This document shows positions 1 to 6,753 of a stretch of 9,858 bases of DNA, one piece after another. This DNA comes from Alphaproteobacteria bacterium (lineage in GTDB: Bacteria; Pseudomonadota; Alphaproteobacteria; Rickettsiales; JABSSG01). Each line of letters opens with the position of its first letter. Position 1 is the stretch's first letter. The notes under the pieces are model-generated. The model was not told where the DNA came from. It did no database searches and worked only from the letters and a program-made list of their open reading frames with translations. The position numbers and the translations under genes are program-made. Location of the stretch: assembly GCA_022600235.1 (NCBI GenBank), contig JAHZKS010000082.1, positions 1 through 9,858 of the forward strand. The letters run 5' to 3'.

Positions 1-48
1 AGATTCTTAAAATCAGACATAAATACTAATACCTAAAAAACATGAAAC

Positions 49-66
49 AATAAGATATATCTTATT
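49..66. repeat. 18-bp perfect palindrome at the yidD stop codon
   Basis: AATAAGATATATCTTATT reads the same on both strands and includes the first two plus-strand bases of the yidD stop triplet (65-67). In the yidD transcript it could fold as a weak A/U-rich hairpin, and a run of six T lies about eight bases further on. It might act as a weak transcription end or 3' RNA stabiliser, but the low G+C makes this uncertain. The rest of 1-64 shows no gene. Confidence 0.35.
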
Positions 67-343
67 ATTTTAATGTCAAAGAAGATTTTTTATTAGGCAC
101 AGGATCATGCTTAGATTCACAAAAAGGATTGCACCGAATAATACGTTTGAGTCCTAAGAACACACCATATAATCCATGTATCTTTAAAGCATCCATCATA
201 TATTGCGAACAAGTTGGAGTGTACCTACAAGATGGTCTTAAAACTGGAGATAAGATTAATTGATATATTTTTACCAAAATCAAAACTATTGAAGCAAGAA
301 AGAAATTCAGAGGAGTGAATATTTTTTTTATTACCTTGATCAT
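65..343 (-). CDS. yidD: YidD, membrane protein insertion efficiency factor
   Basis: A 92-residue protein of the YidD (DUF37) family, small membrane-associated proteins thought to assist YidC-dependent insertion of inner-membrane proteins. The hydrophobic or amphipathic N-terminal part (about residues 12-33) is followed by the family core: YQLILSP at 27-33, the cysteine motif CRYTPTCSQY at 39-48, HG at 56-57, RIIRCNPF at 67-74 and the terminal DPVP at 80-83. These are the residues that define the family. The start codon overlaps the rnpA stop by four bases (ATGA), so the two are probably translationally coupled. The order rpmH-rnpA-yidD is the common bacterial one; yidC, often next, is not seen in the 64 bases left of this gene. 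The length is slightly above the usual 70-85 residues because of a short N-terminal lead. Confidence 0.95.
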   Translation of the reverse strand: MIKVIKKIFTPLNFFLASIVLILVKIYQLILSPVLRPSCRYTPTCSQYMMDALKIHGLYGVFLGLKRIIRCNPFCESKHDPVPNKKSSLTLK

Positions 344-681
344 TGATTATTTGATTTGAGAAAAACAAAAAATTTTTGGATCTGCATTGATAAGTCAGCA
401 AAAGTAATTTCAACCTCACTCTTTTTAGGTATAAAAAGTATATCGTAAAACAGAGGCTCAGAGTCTTTCAAAATCTTTCGGATAGATTCTCTTATCTGGC
501 GTCTTATTTTATTACGAACAACTGCATTACCAAACTTTCTAGAGAGTGCGAATGCAATTCTCGTAGTTTCTACATTATTATTTTTTGTGTATATGATTGT
601 AGAGCAAGGAAGATGATACTTTTTACCATGCTCTTTCATTCGTAGAAAATCAGCTTTCTGGGTTAAAGTAATTATCTTCAT
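340..681 (-). CDS. rnpA: Ribonuclease P protein component
   Basis: A 113-residue basic protein, the protein subunit of RNase P, which binds the catalytic RNA and helps it remove 5' leaders from precursor tRNAs. The N-terminal KADFLRMKEHGKK (residues 9-21) matches the family's F-x-x-x-x-x-G-K start. The diagnostic RNR motif is intact at 51-64 (GNAVVRNKIRRQIR). The C-terminal part, YDILFIPKK (79-87), followed by a helix, is also typical. Length is normal for the family (110-130). The ATG lies seven bases after the rpmH stop, so both are on one mRNA, and its stop overlaps the yidD start. There is no clear Shine-Dalgarno sequence, so translation probably depends on coupling with rpmH. Confidence 0.95.
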   Translation of the reverse strand: MKIITLTQKADFLRMKEHGKKYHLPCSTIIYTKNNNVETTRIAFALSRKFGNAVVRNKIRRQIRESIRKILKDSEPLFYDILFIPKKSEVEITFADLSMQIQKFFVFLKSNNQ

Positions 682-688
682 TAAGATA

Positions 689-823
689 CTATGCAGAAAG
701 TACTTTTCTACCTTTTGCTCTTCTAGCGTTTATTACTCTTCTTCCTCCCACAGTTTCCATACGAGATCTGAATCCGTGTCTTCTTTTTCTTACCAAATTA
801 CTTGGTTGATATGTACGTTTCAT
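689..823 (-). CDS. rpmH: 50S ribosomal protein L34
   Basis: A 44-codon gene ending in TAG that encodes ribosomal protein L34 of the large subunit. The translation begins MKRTYQPSNLVRKRRHGFRS and ends with INARRAKGRKVLSA. It matches L34 along its whole length, including the N-terminal KRTYQPS, the central RRHGFRSRM and the C-terminal ARRAKGRKxLSA. About one third of the residues are Arg or Lys, as expected for an rRNA-binding protein buried in the subunit. It is the first gene of the rpmH-rnpA-yidD operon, seven bases ahead of rnpA, and has a good promoter candidate at 856-884. Confidence 0.97.
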   Translation of the reverse strand: MKRTYQPSNLVRKRRHGFRSRMETVGGRRVINARRAKGRKVLSA

Positions 824-855
824 CTTGCAACTAAGAAAAAATTATTGATGAGGAA

Positions 856-884
856 TTAATACAACAATTCAGAGACCTAGTCAA
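856..884 (-). promoter_or_regulatory. Probable sigma70-type promoter of rpmH-rnpA-yidD
   Basis: On the minus strand there is TTGACT (884-879, five of six matches to the -35 consensus), a spacer of exactly 17 bases, and TATTAA (861-856, four of six matches to the -10 consensus). The -10 box is about 33 bases ahead of the rpmH ATG. The -35 box begins only seven bases after the mgtE stop codon, so the whole promoter fits in the 67-bp gap. This suggests rpmH is transcribed independently of mgtE. Confidence 0.6.
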
Positions 885-890
885 TAAAAA

Positions 891-2270
891 TCATAGTATT
901 AATAACGACGCCAAACCTAGGAATACAAAAAAACCAAGAAAGTCCGTCAAAAATGTTAAGAATACTCCAGAAGATATAGCGGGATCTAACCCTATTTTAT
1001 CAATAGTAATTGGTATTACAGCTCCCCAAAAACCTGCCAAAATAAAGTTTAATGTTACAGATAAGGCGAACACAGCGCAAACAGCTATATCACCATATAA
1101 TAAAAATAATATGGCCCCTCCAAGCAAACCAAGCATAAGACCATTTAATGCTCCTGCAGCCACTTCTTTTAAAACAACATGAGTAATATTTGAAGTCGTA
1201 ATATCTTTATTGGCTATCGCCCTCACCGACACTGTCACACTTTGAGTTCCAGCATTACCACCCATTGATGCCACTATGGTCATTATAGCAGCTAAGATAA
1301 TTTTTTGTTCTACTTGGTCTCGGAATGAAGAAATAATAAGTGAAGTTAGGCATGCCGTTAGAAGGTTGAAGAAAAGCCATGGAAATCTTTGCGTAGCTGT
1401 TTTAAAGAAAGCAGAATATAAGTCACTTACGTTAATACCACCCAGCTTCATTATATCTTCTTCTGCTTCTTCTTCTATAATCTCAACTATCTGATCGGTA
1501 TAAATTACACCTACCATCTTTTTTCTTTTATCTACAACTGGAGCAGATGTGAGGTCATAATGCTTAAACATATAAGCAACCTCCTCCTGGTCCAAAGAAA
1601 CATCTATAACTTTCAGATCATGATTCATAATAGAATGAACTTTTTCAGTTTTTTTATGCCTAATTAATTTACTGATATGAACACTCCCTACTGGTCTTTC
1701 ATTACTATCTATAATAAAGATTTCATCATAATCATCAGGTAAATCTTTATTTCCTGTTAAATAACCTAAGACCTGACCTACCGTTTTATTTTGCCCAACT
1801 ATAACATAATCACGAATCATCATTATCCCTGCACTATTCTTAGGATAAGATAAACCTTTAACAATTTGCCTTCTTTTCTCAGCTGGAGAGTTCGTAATTA
1901 TGTCATGCTTCTCTTCTTCTTCTAAATCCTCTATCAAAGAAAGAGTGTCTGTAACATCTAAAGCTTTCACTAAATTAAAAAACCTTTTTCTTCCAAGAAT
2001 CTTACGTAGCGATCTTAAAACATCAACTTCAAATTCTAGTAGTATCTCAGGATCAATTCTGTAATCTATAACCTTTACTATTTTTGCCCTTTGTTCATAA
2101 CTAGCAAAATTTATATAATCAGCAAGGTCAGCATAGTGAATGGATGTAATCAGATCCTTCAGAGATTTATCATCTCTAGCATCTAATGCAGCATTAATGG
2201 AATCAGTAAGATCATCCTTCGTGATAGTTTTATCTCGTTTTTTTTCTGCAGGAATATTTGTTTTATTCAT
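891..2270 (-). CDS. mgtE: Magnesium transporter/channel MgtE
   Basis: A 459-residue inner-membrane Mg2+ channel of the MgtE/SLC41 family, close to the usual 450 residues. The N-terminal cytoplasmic helical domain spans about 20-140. Two CBS domains follow (about 148-205 and 212-265), with VHSIMNHDLKVIDVSLDQEE (211-230) and SAPVVDKRKKMVGVI (242-256) as typical CBS strands. In this family these domains sense cytosolic Mg2+ and close the pore. An acidic connecting helix (EIIEEEAEEDIMKLGG, 263-278) leads to five membrane segments (about 296-459). The conserved GGNAGTQ is at 337-343. Asp443, in TFLTDFLG, probably corresponds to the pore aspartate. No residue appears to be missing. No long leader for a Mg2+ riboswitch exists, since tRNA-Leu starts its 3' end 70 bases upstream. 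The antisense frame at 1276-1494 is a shadow. Confidence 0.96.
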   Translation of the reverse strand: MNKTNIPAEKKRDKTITKDDLTDSINAALDARDDKSLKDLITSIHYADLADYINFASYEQRAKIVKVIDYRIDPEILLEFEVDVLRSLRKILGRKRFFNLVKALDVTDTLSLIEDLEEEEKHDIITNSPAEKRRQIVKGLSYPKNSAGIMMIRDYVIVGQNKTVGQVLGYLTGNKDLPDDYDEIFIIDSNERPVGSVHISKLIRHKKTEKVHSIMNHDLKVIDVSLDQEEVAYMFKHYDLTSAPVVDKRKKMVGVIYTDQIVEIIEEEAEEDIMKLGGINVSDLYSAFFKTATQRFPWLFFNLLTACLTSLIISSFRDQVEQKIILAAIMTIVASMGGNAGTQSVTVSVRAIANKDITTSNITHVVLKEVAAGALNGLMLGLLGGAILFLLYGDIAVCAVFALSVTLNFILAGFWGAVIPITIDKIGLDPAISSGVFLTFLTDFLGFFVFLGLASLLIL

Positions 2271-2305
2271 GATACAATACCCTTACAAAGAATCACCTTA
2301 AAGTT

Positions 2306-2328
2306 AAAAAAAGGAGAAAAGATTCCCC
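2306..2328 (-). terminator. Probable intrinsic terminator after tRNA-Leu
   Basis: On the minus strand GGGGAA pairs with TTCTCC (six pairs including one G-U) around a TCTT loop, directly followed by seven T. It lies 12 bases past the encoded CCA of tRNA-Leu and 35 bases ahead of mgtE. The arrangement fits a short rho-independent terminator that ends the tRNA transcript. The stem is short, so some readthrough into mgtE is likely. Confidence 0.5.
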
Positions 2329-2340
2329 CCGAAATTGGCT

Positions 2341-2425
2341 TGGTGCGGTCGAGAAGATTTGAACTTCCACTCCGTGAGGAACAGCACCCTCAATGCTGCG
2401 CGTCTACCAATTCCGCCACGACCGC
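2341..2425 (-). tRNA. tRNA-Leu, anticodon GAG
   Basis: An 85-base tRNA with a complete cloverleaf. The acceptor stem GCGGTCG pairs with CGACCGC, the discriminator is A, and CCA is encoded. The D-arm (GGCGGAATTGGTAGACGC) and the long variable arm are typical of class II tRNA-Leu. The anticodon stem CAGCA/TGCTG holds the loop TTGAGGG, giving anticodon GAG, which reads CUC and CUU. The T-loop is TTCAAAT. It sits between ppa and mgtE on the same strand, 85 bases after the ppa stop. I could not find a convincing promoter in that gap. Confidence 0.96.
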
Positions 2426-2510
2426 GATTCTACTACGTTTAATTTGCAAATGCAATACCAAGTAAACTCGTATAGATTAACACAAACAAACTACCTTATA
2501 TTGTGTTCTT

Positions 2511-3047
2511 CTACTTTTTTCCTTCTTTAGCCCTATCTATAGATTGTTGAATCAATTCTTTAGCTTTATCAACTCCTTCCCATCCCTTTACTTTAACCCA
2601 TTTATTTTTTTCTAATGCTTTATATTGCTCAAAGAAATGAGATATTCTTTCTGCAACTACTTTAGGCAAGTCTTGATAAGATTTAATATCACTGTAGCAA
2701 GGATGAAGTTTATCGACTGGAACAGCTAAGATTTTTTCATCAAACCCAGACTCATCTTCCATCAATAAAACACCTATAGGTCTTGATCTTATTACACACC
2801 CAGCTACAACAGGCATATCAGAAATCACTAATACATCACATGGGTCACCATCCTCAGACAAAGTATGGGCAACAAAACCATAATGATATGGGTAAACCAT
2901 TGATGTCATAATAAATCTGTCAACAAACAAAGCTCCTGATTCTTTATCAATCTCATATTTTACTGGGTTACTTCCCCCAGGAATTTCAATAATAACATTT
3001 ATATCTTCAGGTGGATTTTTACCAATAGAAATTTTATCTATATTCAT
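2511..3047 (-). CDS. ppa: Inorganic pyrophosphatase (family I)
   Basis: A 178-residue soluble family I pyrophosphatase that hydrolyses PPi to two phosphates in a Mg2+-dependent reaction, driving nucleic acid, protein and lipid synthesis forward. The signature DGDPCDV is at 66-72. Aligned by eye with the E. coli enzyme at a constant +1 offset, all active-site residues are present: Glu21, Lys30, Glu32, Arg44, Tyr56, Asp66, Asp68, Asp71, Asp98, Asp103, Lys105, Tyr142 and Lys143. Length matches the prokaryotic hexameric form (about 170-180). It ends in a Lys-rich helix. The gene is transcribed alone, divergent from tRNA-Ser and upstream of tRNA-Leu. No strong Shine-Dalgarno sequence precedes the ATG, and I see no clearly supported promoter in the AT-rich 3048-3131 leader. 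Confidence 0.97.
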   Translation of the reverse strand: MNIDKISIGKNPPEDINVIIEIPGGSNPVKYEIDKESGALFVDRFIMTSMVYPYHYGFVAHTLSEDGDPCDVLVISDMPVVAGCVIRSRPIGVLLMEDESGFDEKILAVPVDKLHPCYSDIKSYQDLPKVVAERISHFFEQYKALEKNKWVKVKGWEGVDKAKELIQQSIDRAKEGKK

Positions 3048-3131
3048 ATTAGGTGCACGATATTAATTTGAAAACATGCTGTATTCTTTATCATGTATAA
3101 TTAATAAAGAAAAGAAATTAATGATATAAGA

Positions 3132-3159
3132 TTGATTTCGTGATCTTTATCGATATTAT
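3132..3159 (+). promoter_or_regulatory. Probable promoter of tRNA-Ser
   Basis: TTGATT (3132-3137, four of six matches) and TATTAT (3154-3159, five of six) are separated by 16 bases. Transcription would start about 10 bases before the tRNA 5' end at 3176, which suits a stable-RNA promoter. Confidence 0.5.
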
Positions 3160-3175
3160 AGTGGCATTCCAAGAT

Positions 3176-3263
3176 GGAGGGATGGCCGAGTGGTTTAAGG
3201 CGCACGCCTGGAAAGCGTGTTGGCAGCAATGTCTCGAGGGTTCGAATCCCTTTCCCTCCTCCA
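3176..3263 (+). tRNA. tRNA-Ser, anticodon GGA
   Basis: An 88-base class II tRNA. The acceptor stem GGAGGGA (3176-3182) pairs with TCCCTCC (3253-3259). The D-arm is GGCCGAGTGGTTTAAGGC. The anticodon stem CACGC/GCGTG holds the loop CTGGAAA, giving GGA, which reads UCC and UCU. The long variable arm folds as GGCA-GCAA-TGTC, and the T-loop is TTCGAAT. CCA is encoded at 3261-3263. The base before CCA is T, whereas serine tRNAs of bacteria normally carry G73, so the discriminator is unusual. A reading frame that starts at 3174 inside this gene is an artefact at least up to the tRNA end. Confidence 0.95.
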
Positions 3264-3285
3264 GTTTTCTGGATTGCTTTACTAA

Positions 3286-3335
3286 TAGCAAATTTTAGTT
3301 TTGCTAGGACTCACTCAGTCAAAGCTCACGAAGCT
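3286..3335. repeat. Three consecutive short inverted repeats after tRNA-Ser
   Basis: TAGCAAA pairs with TTTGCTA around a 7-base loop (3286-3306). GACT pairs with AGTC around CACTC (3308-3320). AGCT pairs with AGCT around CACGA (3323-3335). Upstream TTGCT (3274-3278) could instead pair with AGCAA (3287-3291), and ACTAA (3281-3285) with TTAGT (3295-3299), so alternative folds exist. The first hairpin lies 22 bases past the tRNA and may mark its 3' processing or termination, though no T run follows. Confidence 0.4.
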
Positions 3336-3573
3336 GAATGCTATACCGAAACTAATAAAATAAGATGGCCATCTATATTCCAACCTTCTAACTACATCGA
3401 TCTATCAAAAAGCATACTATAAATTCAATTCATACATGAAGAATATATCCTTATTTTATAAACTTTCATTTAATTTAAATTAACAAAACCCTTGTTTTTT
3501 TAATATAAGCACCTATTTTTACATATATTAGAGTTTACTAGCACTAAGATTTACTATTACTTAACACTTATAT

Positions 3574-3592
3574 GTTATAATGAAGTTATAAT
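3574..3592 (+). promoter_or_regulatory. Duplicated TATAAT box ahead of the secretion operon
   Basis: GTTATAAT occurs twice (3574-3581 and 3585-3592) with an 11-base period, giving two perfect -10 boxes 16 to 32 bases before the ATG at 3608. A TTAACA (3561-3566, five of six matches to -35) is present but stands 20 bases from the second box and 9 from the first, neither ideal. This is the likely promoter zone, but which box is used is unknown. Confidence 0.4.
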
Positions 3593-3607
3593 TAGCGTAA
3601 TTTATTT

Positions 3608-5350
3608 ATGAGCACATCTCTTACTGTAAAAAAAGAATCAAAAGAAATGAACCCCTTAGTATCAGGGTTAAAAGATTGCAAGCAAGCGTTTATCATAACA
3701 TTTATTTTCGCGTTTGGAGTAAACCTGCTTAATCTAATCACACCACTATACTCTCTACAAGTATTGGATAGAGTTTTAGGAAGCCAGAACAAGTATACTC
3801 TATTAATGCTTACGCTAATAATATTCTTTGTATACATGTCTCACATGTTACTGCAAGTCGCCAGATCATTTGTGTTAATTAAAATATCAGAGTGGTTAGA
3901 TAAACGTATATCTCCAAAACTTTTTGCCCACGCAGTTGCAACTGCAGCAATCAAACCTTCTTTAGGTGGGAGCCAAGTTATAAGAGAATTCACAACAATT
4001 AAACAGTTTCTAACCAGCGTAGGGATAAATAGTTTATTCGATGCGCCTTGGTCTATTATATATATTATTGTTCTATTCTTAATACACCCATATATAGGCT
4101 GGATTACAATAATTGGAGTTATTATAGCATTATTTATGGCAATGATTAATGCTTACTCTGTTAATGATTCTTTATCTGCATCAAATGAGAGTAATATAAA
4201 AGGTCATCACATGGCCGAAATATCTACAAGAAATGCAGAAACCATACAAGCTATGGGTCTTTTAAATAGAATACAACATAGATGGTCTTTAATTAATGCT
4301 CATACTTTGAGTTTGAATTCAAAAGCTAGTTACCGTAACGGTGTTGTTTCAAACGTAACAAGATTTTTTAGACATTTAATACAAGTCTCAGTTACATGTA
4401 CAGGTGCATATCTAGTAATTAGCACCAACCCTCCAGAAATGACAGCTGGTTACATGATCGCGTCATCAATAATTGTAGGTAGAGCTTTGGCTCCTTTTGA
4501 TGCAGCAGTAGATGTATGGAAACAAGCAAGCTCTGCAATGAAGTCTTATAAAAAGATTAATTCTTTCCTAGATAACAAAGTTCATTCAGAAGAAGGACTA
4601 GAAATATCAAATCCTGAAGGGAAAATCAGTGCAGAAAATCTATTTTTTGCTCACCCCTCAAGCAATCCTTCTCAACCCAAACAAATACTAAAAGGCCTTA
4701 ATTTTACATTAGAATCTGGAAAATCTCTTGCAATTATTGGTGCGAATGCTGCAGGTAAATCAACACTATCAAGACTATTGGTAGGAGTATGGAAACCAAC
4801 ATCTGGCCATATAAGACTTGATGATATAGATGTACTTTCTTGGAAGCGTGAAACATTTGGAAAACATGTTGGGTACTTACCACAAGGTGTTCAGCTATTC
4901 AACGGAACAATAAAAGAAAACATAGCAAGAATGGATGCTCATCCAAATTCAGAAGATGTAATTAAAGCTGCTAAGCTAGCTGGGGCACACGAGCTAATAT
5001 CTAAGCTACCAGAGGGATATGAGACAGATATAGGTATATCTGGTTCATCTTTGTCTGGAGGACAAAGACAAAGAGTTGGATTAGCAAGAGCATTTTTTGG
5101 GAATCCGAAAGTTATCATACTAGATGAACCAAATGCTAATTTAGATGATAAAGGGGAAAAAGCTTTATTAGAATCTTTGCATAACGCCAAGGAGAAATCT
5201 ATAACCTCAATAGTTGTATCTCACAGGCCAAGTATCTTATCTTTTGTAGATATGATAATGGTTTTGCAAGATGGAATGATAGTTGCATATGGACCAAGGG
5301 AAGAAGTGATGGCAAGGTTTAGCCCACAAAACAAAGGAGAAACAAAATAA
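3608..5350 (+). CDS. Type I secretion ABC transporter, PrtD family
   Basis: A 580-residue half-transporter, the inner-membrane ATPase of a type I secretion system that moves an unfolded substrate from cytoplasm to outside in one step. The membrane domain spans about 25-310 (hydrophobic segments near 28-50, 63-82, 148-180 and 260-292). The nucleotide-binding domain follows from about 337: Walker A GANAAGKST (378-386), Q-loop YLPQ (423-426), signature LSGGQ (482-486), Walker B VIILDEP (502-508) and H-loop His539. The Walker A spacer Asn-Ala-Ala differs from the Ser-Gly/Ala-Ser seen in most relatives. It has no N-terminal C39 peptidase or C39-like domain, so it resembles PrtD/AprD rather than HlyB. 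Twelve bases separate it from the HlyD-like gene, a standard pairing. An internal ATG at 3650 is an alternative start and would remove 14 residues. The substrate is unknown. Confidence 0.93.
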   Translation: MSTSLTVKKESKEMNPLVSGLKDCKQAFIITFIFAFGVNLLNLITPLYSLQVLDRVLGSQNKYTLLMLTLIIFFVYMSHMLLQVARSFVLIKISEWLDKRISPKLFAHAVATAAIKPSLGGSQVIREFTTIKQFLTSVGINSLFDAPWSIIYIIVLFLIHPYIGWITIIGVIIALFMAMINAYSVNDSLSASNESNIKGHHMAEISTRNAETIQAMGLLNRIQHRWSLINAHTLSLNSKASYRNGVVSNVTRFFRHLIQVSVTCTGAYLVISTNPPEMTAGYMIASSIIVGRALAPFDAAVDVWKQASSAMKSYKKINSFLDNKVHSEEGLEISNPEGKISAENLFFAHPSSNPSQPKQILKGLNFTLESGKSLAIIGANAAGKSTLSRLLVGVWKPTSGHIRLDDIDVLSWKRETFGKHVGYLPQGVQLFNGTIKENIARMDAHPNSEDVIKAAKLAGAHELISKLPEGYETDIGISGSSLSGGQRQRVGLARAFFGNPKVIILDEPNANLDDKGEKALLESLHNAKEKSITSIVVSHRPSILSFVDMIMVLQDGMIVAYGPREEVMARFSPQNKGETK

Positions 5351-5362
5351 TAATAAAAGTTT

Positions 5363-6730
5363 ATGAATAAAAAAACTACCAGCACCACAAAAGGCAAAAC
5401 ATCAAAAACAAAAGATGTAACACCTAAGAAGTCAGAAAAGAAAGATGCTAATTATGGCTATTCAGTAAACTTATCGTCTGATAAACCACAAAACCCACCA
5501 CAACCCGTAGCAGGTATAAAGCCAAGCCCAGAACAAATCAAGCAATCTATGGAGGCCCTAAAGAAAAATCCACAAGCTTTAGAGGCATTAAAAAAAGCTT
5601 TAACACAACAAAATGTTTTACCTCCTGCAAATAAGAAAGAAGCTTTAGTACAATTTGCAAAGAAATTCACCATAACAAATATTCAAAAATCTCTCAAATC
5701 AGCATTAAAAAGCATAGATCTATTTATAAATTATATAATCAAAAGTAACGGCCCTGGTAGAAACAGCGTTTTGCAACAAGCACGCCCGCCAATTTTATTT
5801 GGGATATGGGTAGCATTCTTCACTTTCATAGTTGCTGGTGTTTGGTCTGGTTTTGCACCATTAGATAGCTCATCTCATGCTACCGGCTTTGTAATCCCTT
5901 CTTCTAAAAAACAGGTTGTCCAACATAAAGAAGGTGGAATAATAGAAAAAATATATGTTAAAGAAGGTCAGCAAGTTGAAGGAGGAGCGCCTCTTATCAA
6001 GCTTAGCGACATAGTGTTAAAGTCACAAATAAAAGCAGTAAAATCACAAAAAAAATCCACAGAAAAACAGCTAACTTTAGTAAAAGAGCAGCTAGAAGAA
6101 ATGGAAAAATTATTTGAAGAAGGTTTTGTGCAAAAAGATAAACTAATTCAACTACAGTCTCGTGAAGCAGAACTGATTGGCCATATTAGTGAATTAGAAT
6201 CTAGGTTGATAAATGCAGAAGAAAGTTTCTCAAGGCTACTAGTATCTGCTCCTATTAGTGGTACAGTAAACCAAATACAATTCCACACTATAGGAGCTGT
6301 AATACCTCCTGGAGGGACGTTAATGACCATAATACCAGATGATGATAATCTAATTATAGAAGCCTATGTGAGGCCAGATGACATTGATTCTGTATATATT
6401 GGTTTAAAAGCAAAGATTAGAATATCTGCTTTCAAACACAGAAGTGTTTCACCTATGGAAGGATTTGTAACTCACATCTCTTCTGACGTTGTTGAACCCC
6501 CTCAACATAATCAATCTCAAGAAACAATGATATTGCAACAAGGACTGCAATATAGAGTAAAAATAGAGGTTGATAAGGATCAACTAACAAAAATATCAAA
6601 ATATCGTAACTATGAACTACATCCAGGTATGATGGCAGACGTTATGATAGTGACAGGAGAAAGAACTGTGCTACAATACCTACTGGACCCTATTACATCC
6701 ACATTCTGGCATGCATTTATAGAAAAATAA
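5363..6730 (+). CDS. HlyD-family type I secretion membrane fusion protein
   Basis: A 455-residue periplasmic adaptor that should link the ABC transporter to an outer-membrane TolC-like channel. A long cytoplasmic N-terminus (about 1-142) is Lys- and Pro-rich at first, then has helical stretches (55-83 and 92-126). One membrane segment follows at about 143-163. The first lipoyl half is at 183-215 (VVQHKEGGIIEKIYVKEGQ at 185-203), a helical hairpin at about 216-292, the second lipoyl half at 293-325 (SAPISGTVNQ, 295-304), and the beta-barrel domain after that, ending near PGMMADVMIVTGERT (421-435). The C-terminal pattern is typical of the HlyD/PrtE group. Two oddities: the N-terminus is far longer than the usual 15-60 residues, and the hairpin is about 77 residues where HlyD itself has about 200. 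It follows the ATPase gene by 12 bases. Confidence 0.92.
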   Translation: MNKKTTSTTKGKTSKTKDVTPKKSEKKDANYGYSVNLSSDKPQNPPQPVAGIKPSPEQIKQSMEALKKNPQALEALKKALTQQNVLPPANKKEALVQFAKKFTITNIQKSLKSALKSIDLFINYIIKSNGPGRNSVLQQARPPILFGIWVAFFTFIVAGVWSGFAPLDSSSHATGFVIPSSKKQVVQHKEGGIIEKIYVKEGQQVEGGAPLIKLSDIVLKSQIKAVKSQKKSTEKQLTLVKEQLEEMEKLFEEGFVQKDKLIQLQSREAELIGHISELESRLINAEESFSRLLVSAPISGTVNQIQFHTIGAVIPPGGTLMTIIPDDDNLIIEAYVRPDDIDSVYIGLKAKIRISAFKHRSVSPMEGFVTHISSDVVEPPQHNQSQETMILQQGLQYRVKIEVDKDQLTKISKYRNYELHPGMMADVMIVTGERTVLQYLLDPITSTFWHAFIEK

Positions 6731-6753
6731 CATTATTATTTGGAGGGGTAGAT

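Larger units (their letters stand above)
3264..3607. other. 344-bp gap without a convincing gene
   Basis: The stretch between tRNA-Ser and the secretion operon holds no recognisable gene. The first 160 bases stay open in one plus frame to a stop at 3420-3422. That frame begins with a hydrophobic stretch resembling a signal peptide (WIALLIANFSFA) but has no ATG start of its own outside the tRNA. Bases 3286-3335 contain three adjacent short inverted repeats. The part from about 3420 on is extremely AT-rich and includes a 14-bp A/T-only palindrome at 3470-3483 and the duplicated -10-like box at 3574-3592. Confidence 0.6.

Noticed and set aside
1276..1494. A 72-codon frame on the plus strand inside mgtE
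   Set aside because: It lies fully antisense to a well-conserved gene and shows no recognisable protein features.
2271..2340. A Mg2+-sensing riboswitch (M-box or ykkC-like) ahead of mgtE
   Set aside because: Only 70 bases lie between the tRNA and mgtE, too few for a known magnesium riboswitch, and the one hairpin present looks like a tRNA terminator.
3174..3422. An 82-codon plus-strand reading frame starting with ATG at 3174
   Set aside because: Its first 30 codons lie in tRNA-Ser and its start is two bases before the tRNA; only the segment after the tRNA is discussed, as a possible decayed gene.
3592..3837. An 81-codon minus-strand frame over the start of the secretion ATPase
   Set aside because: It is a shadow of the conserved ATPase gene, with no family signature.
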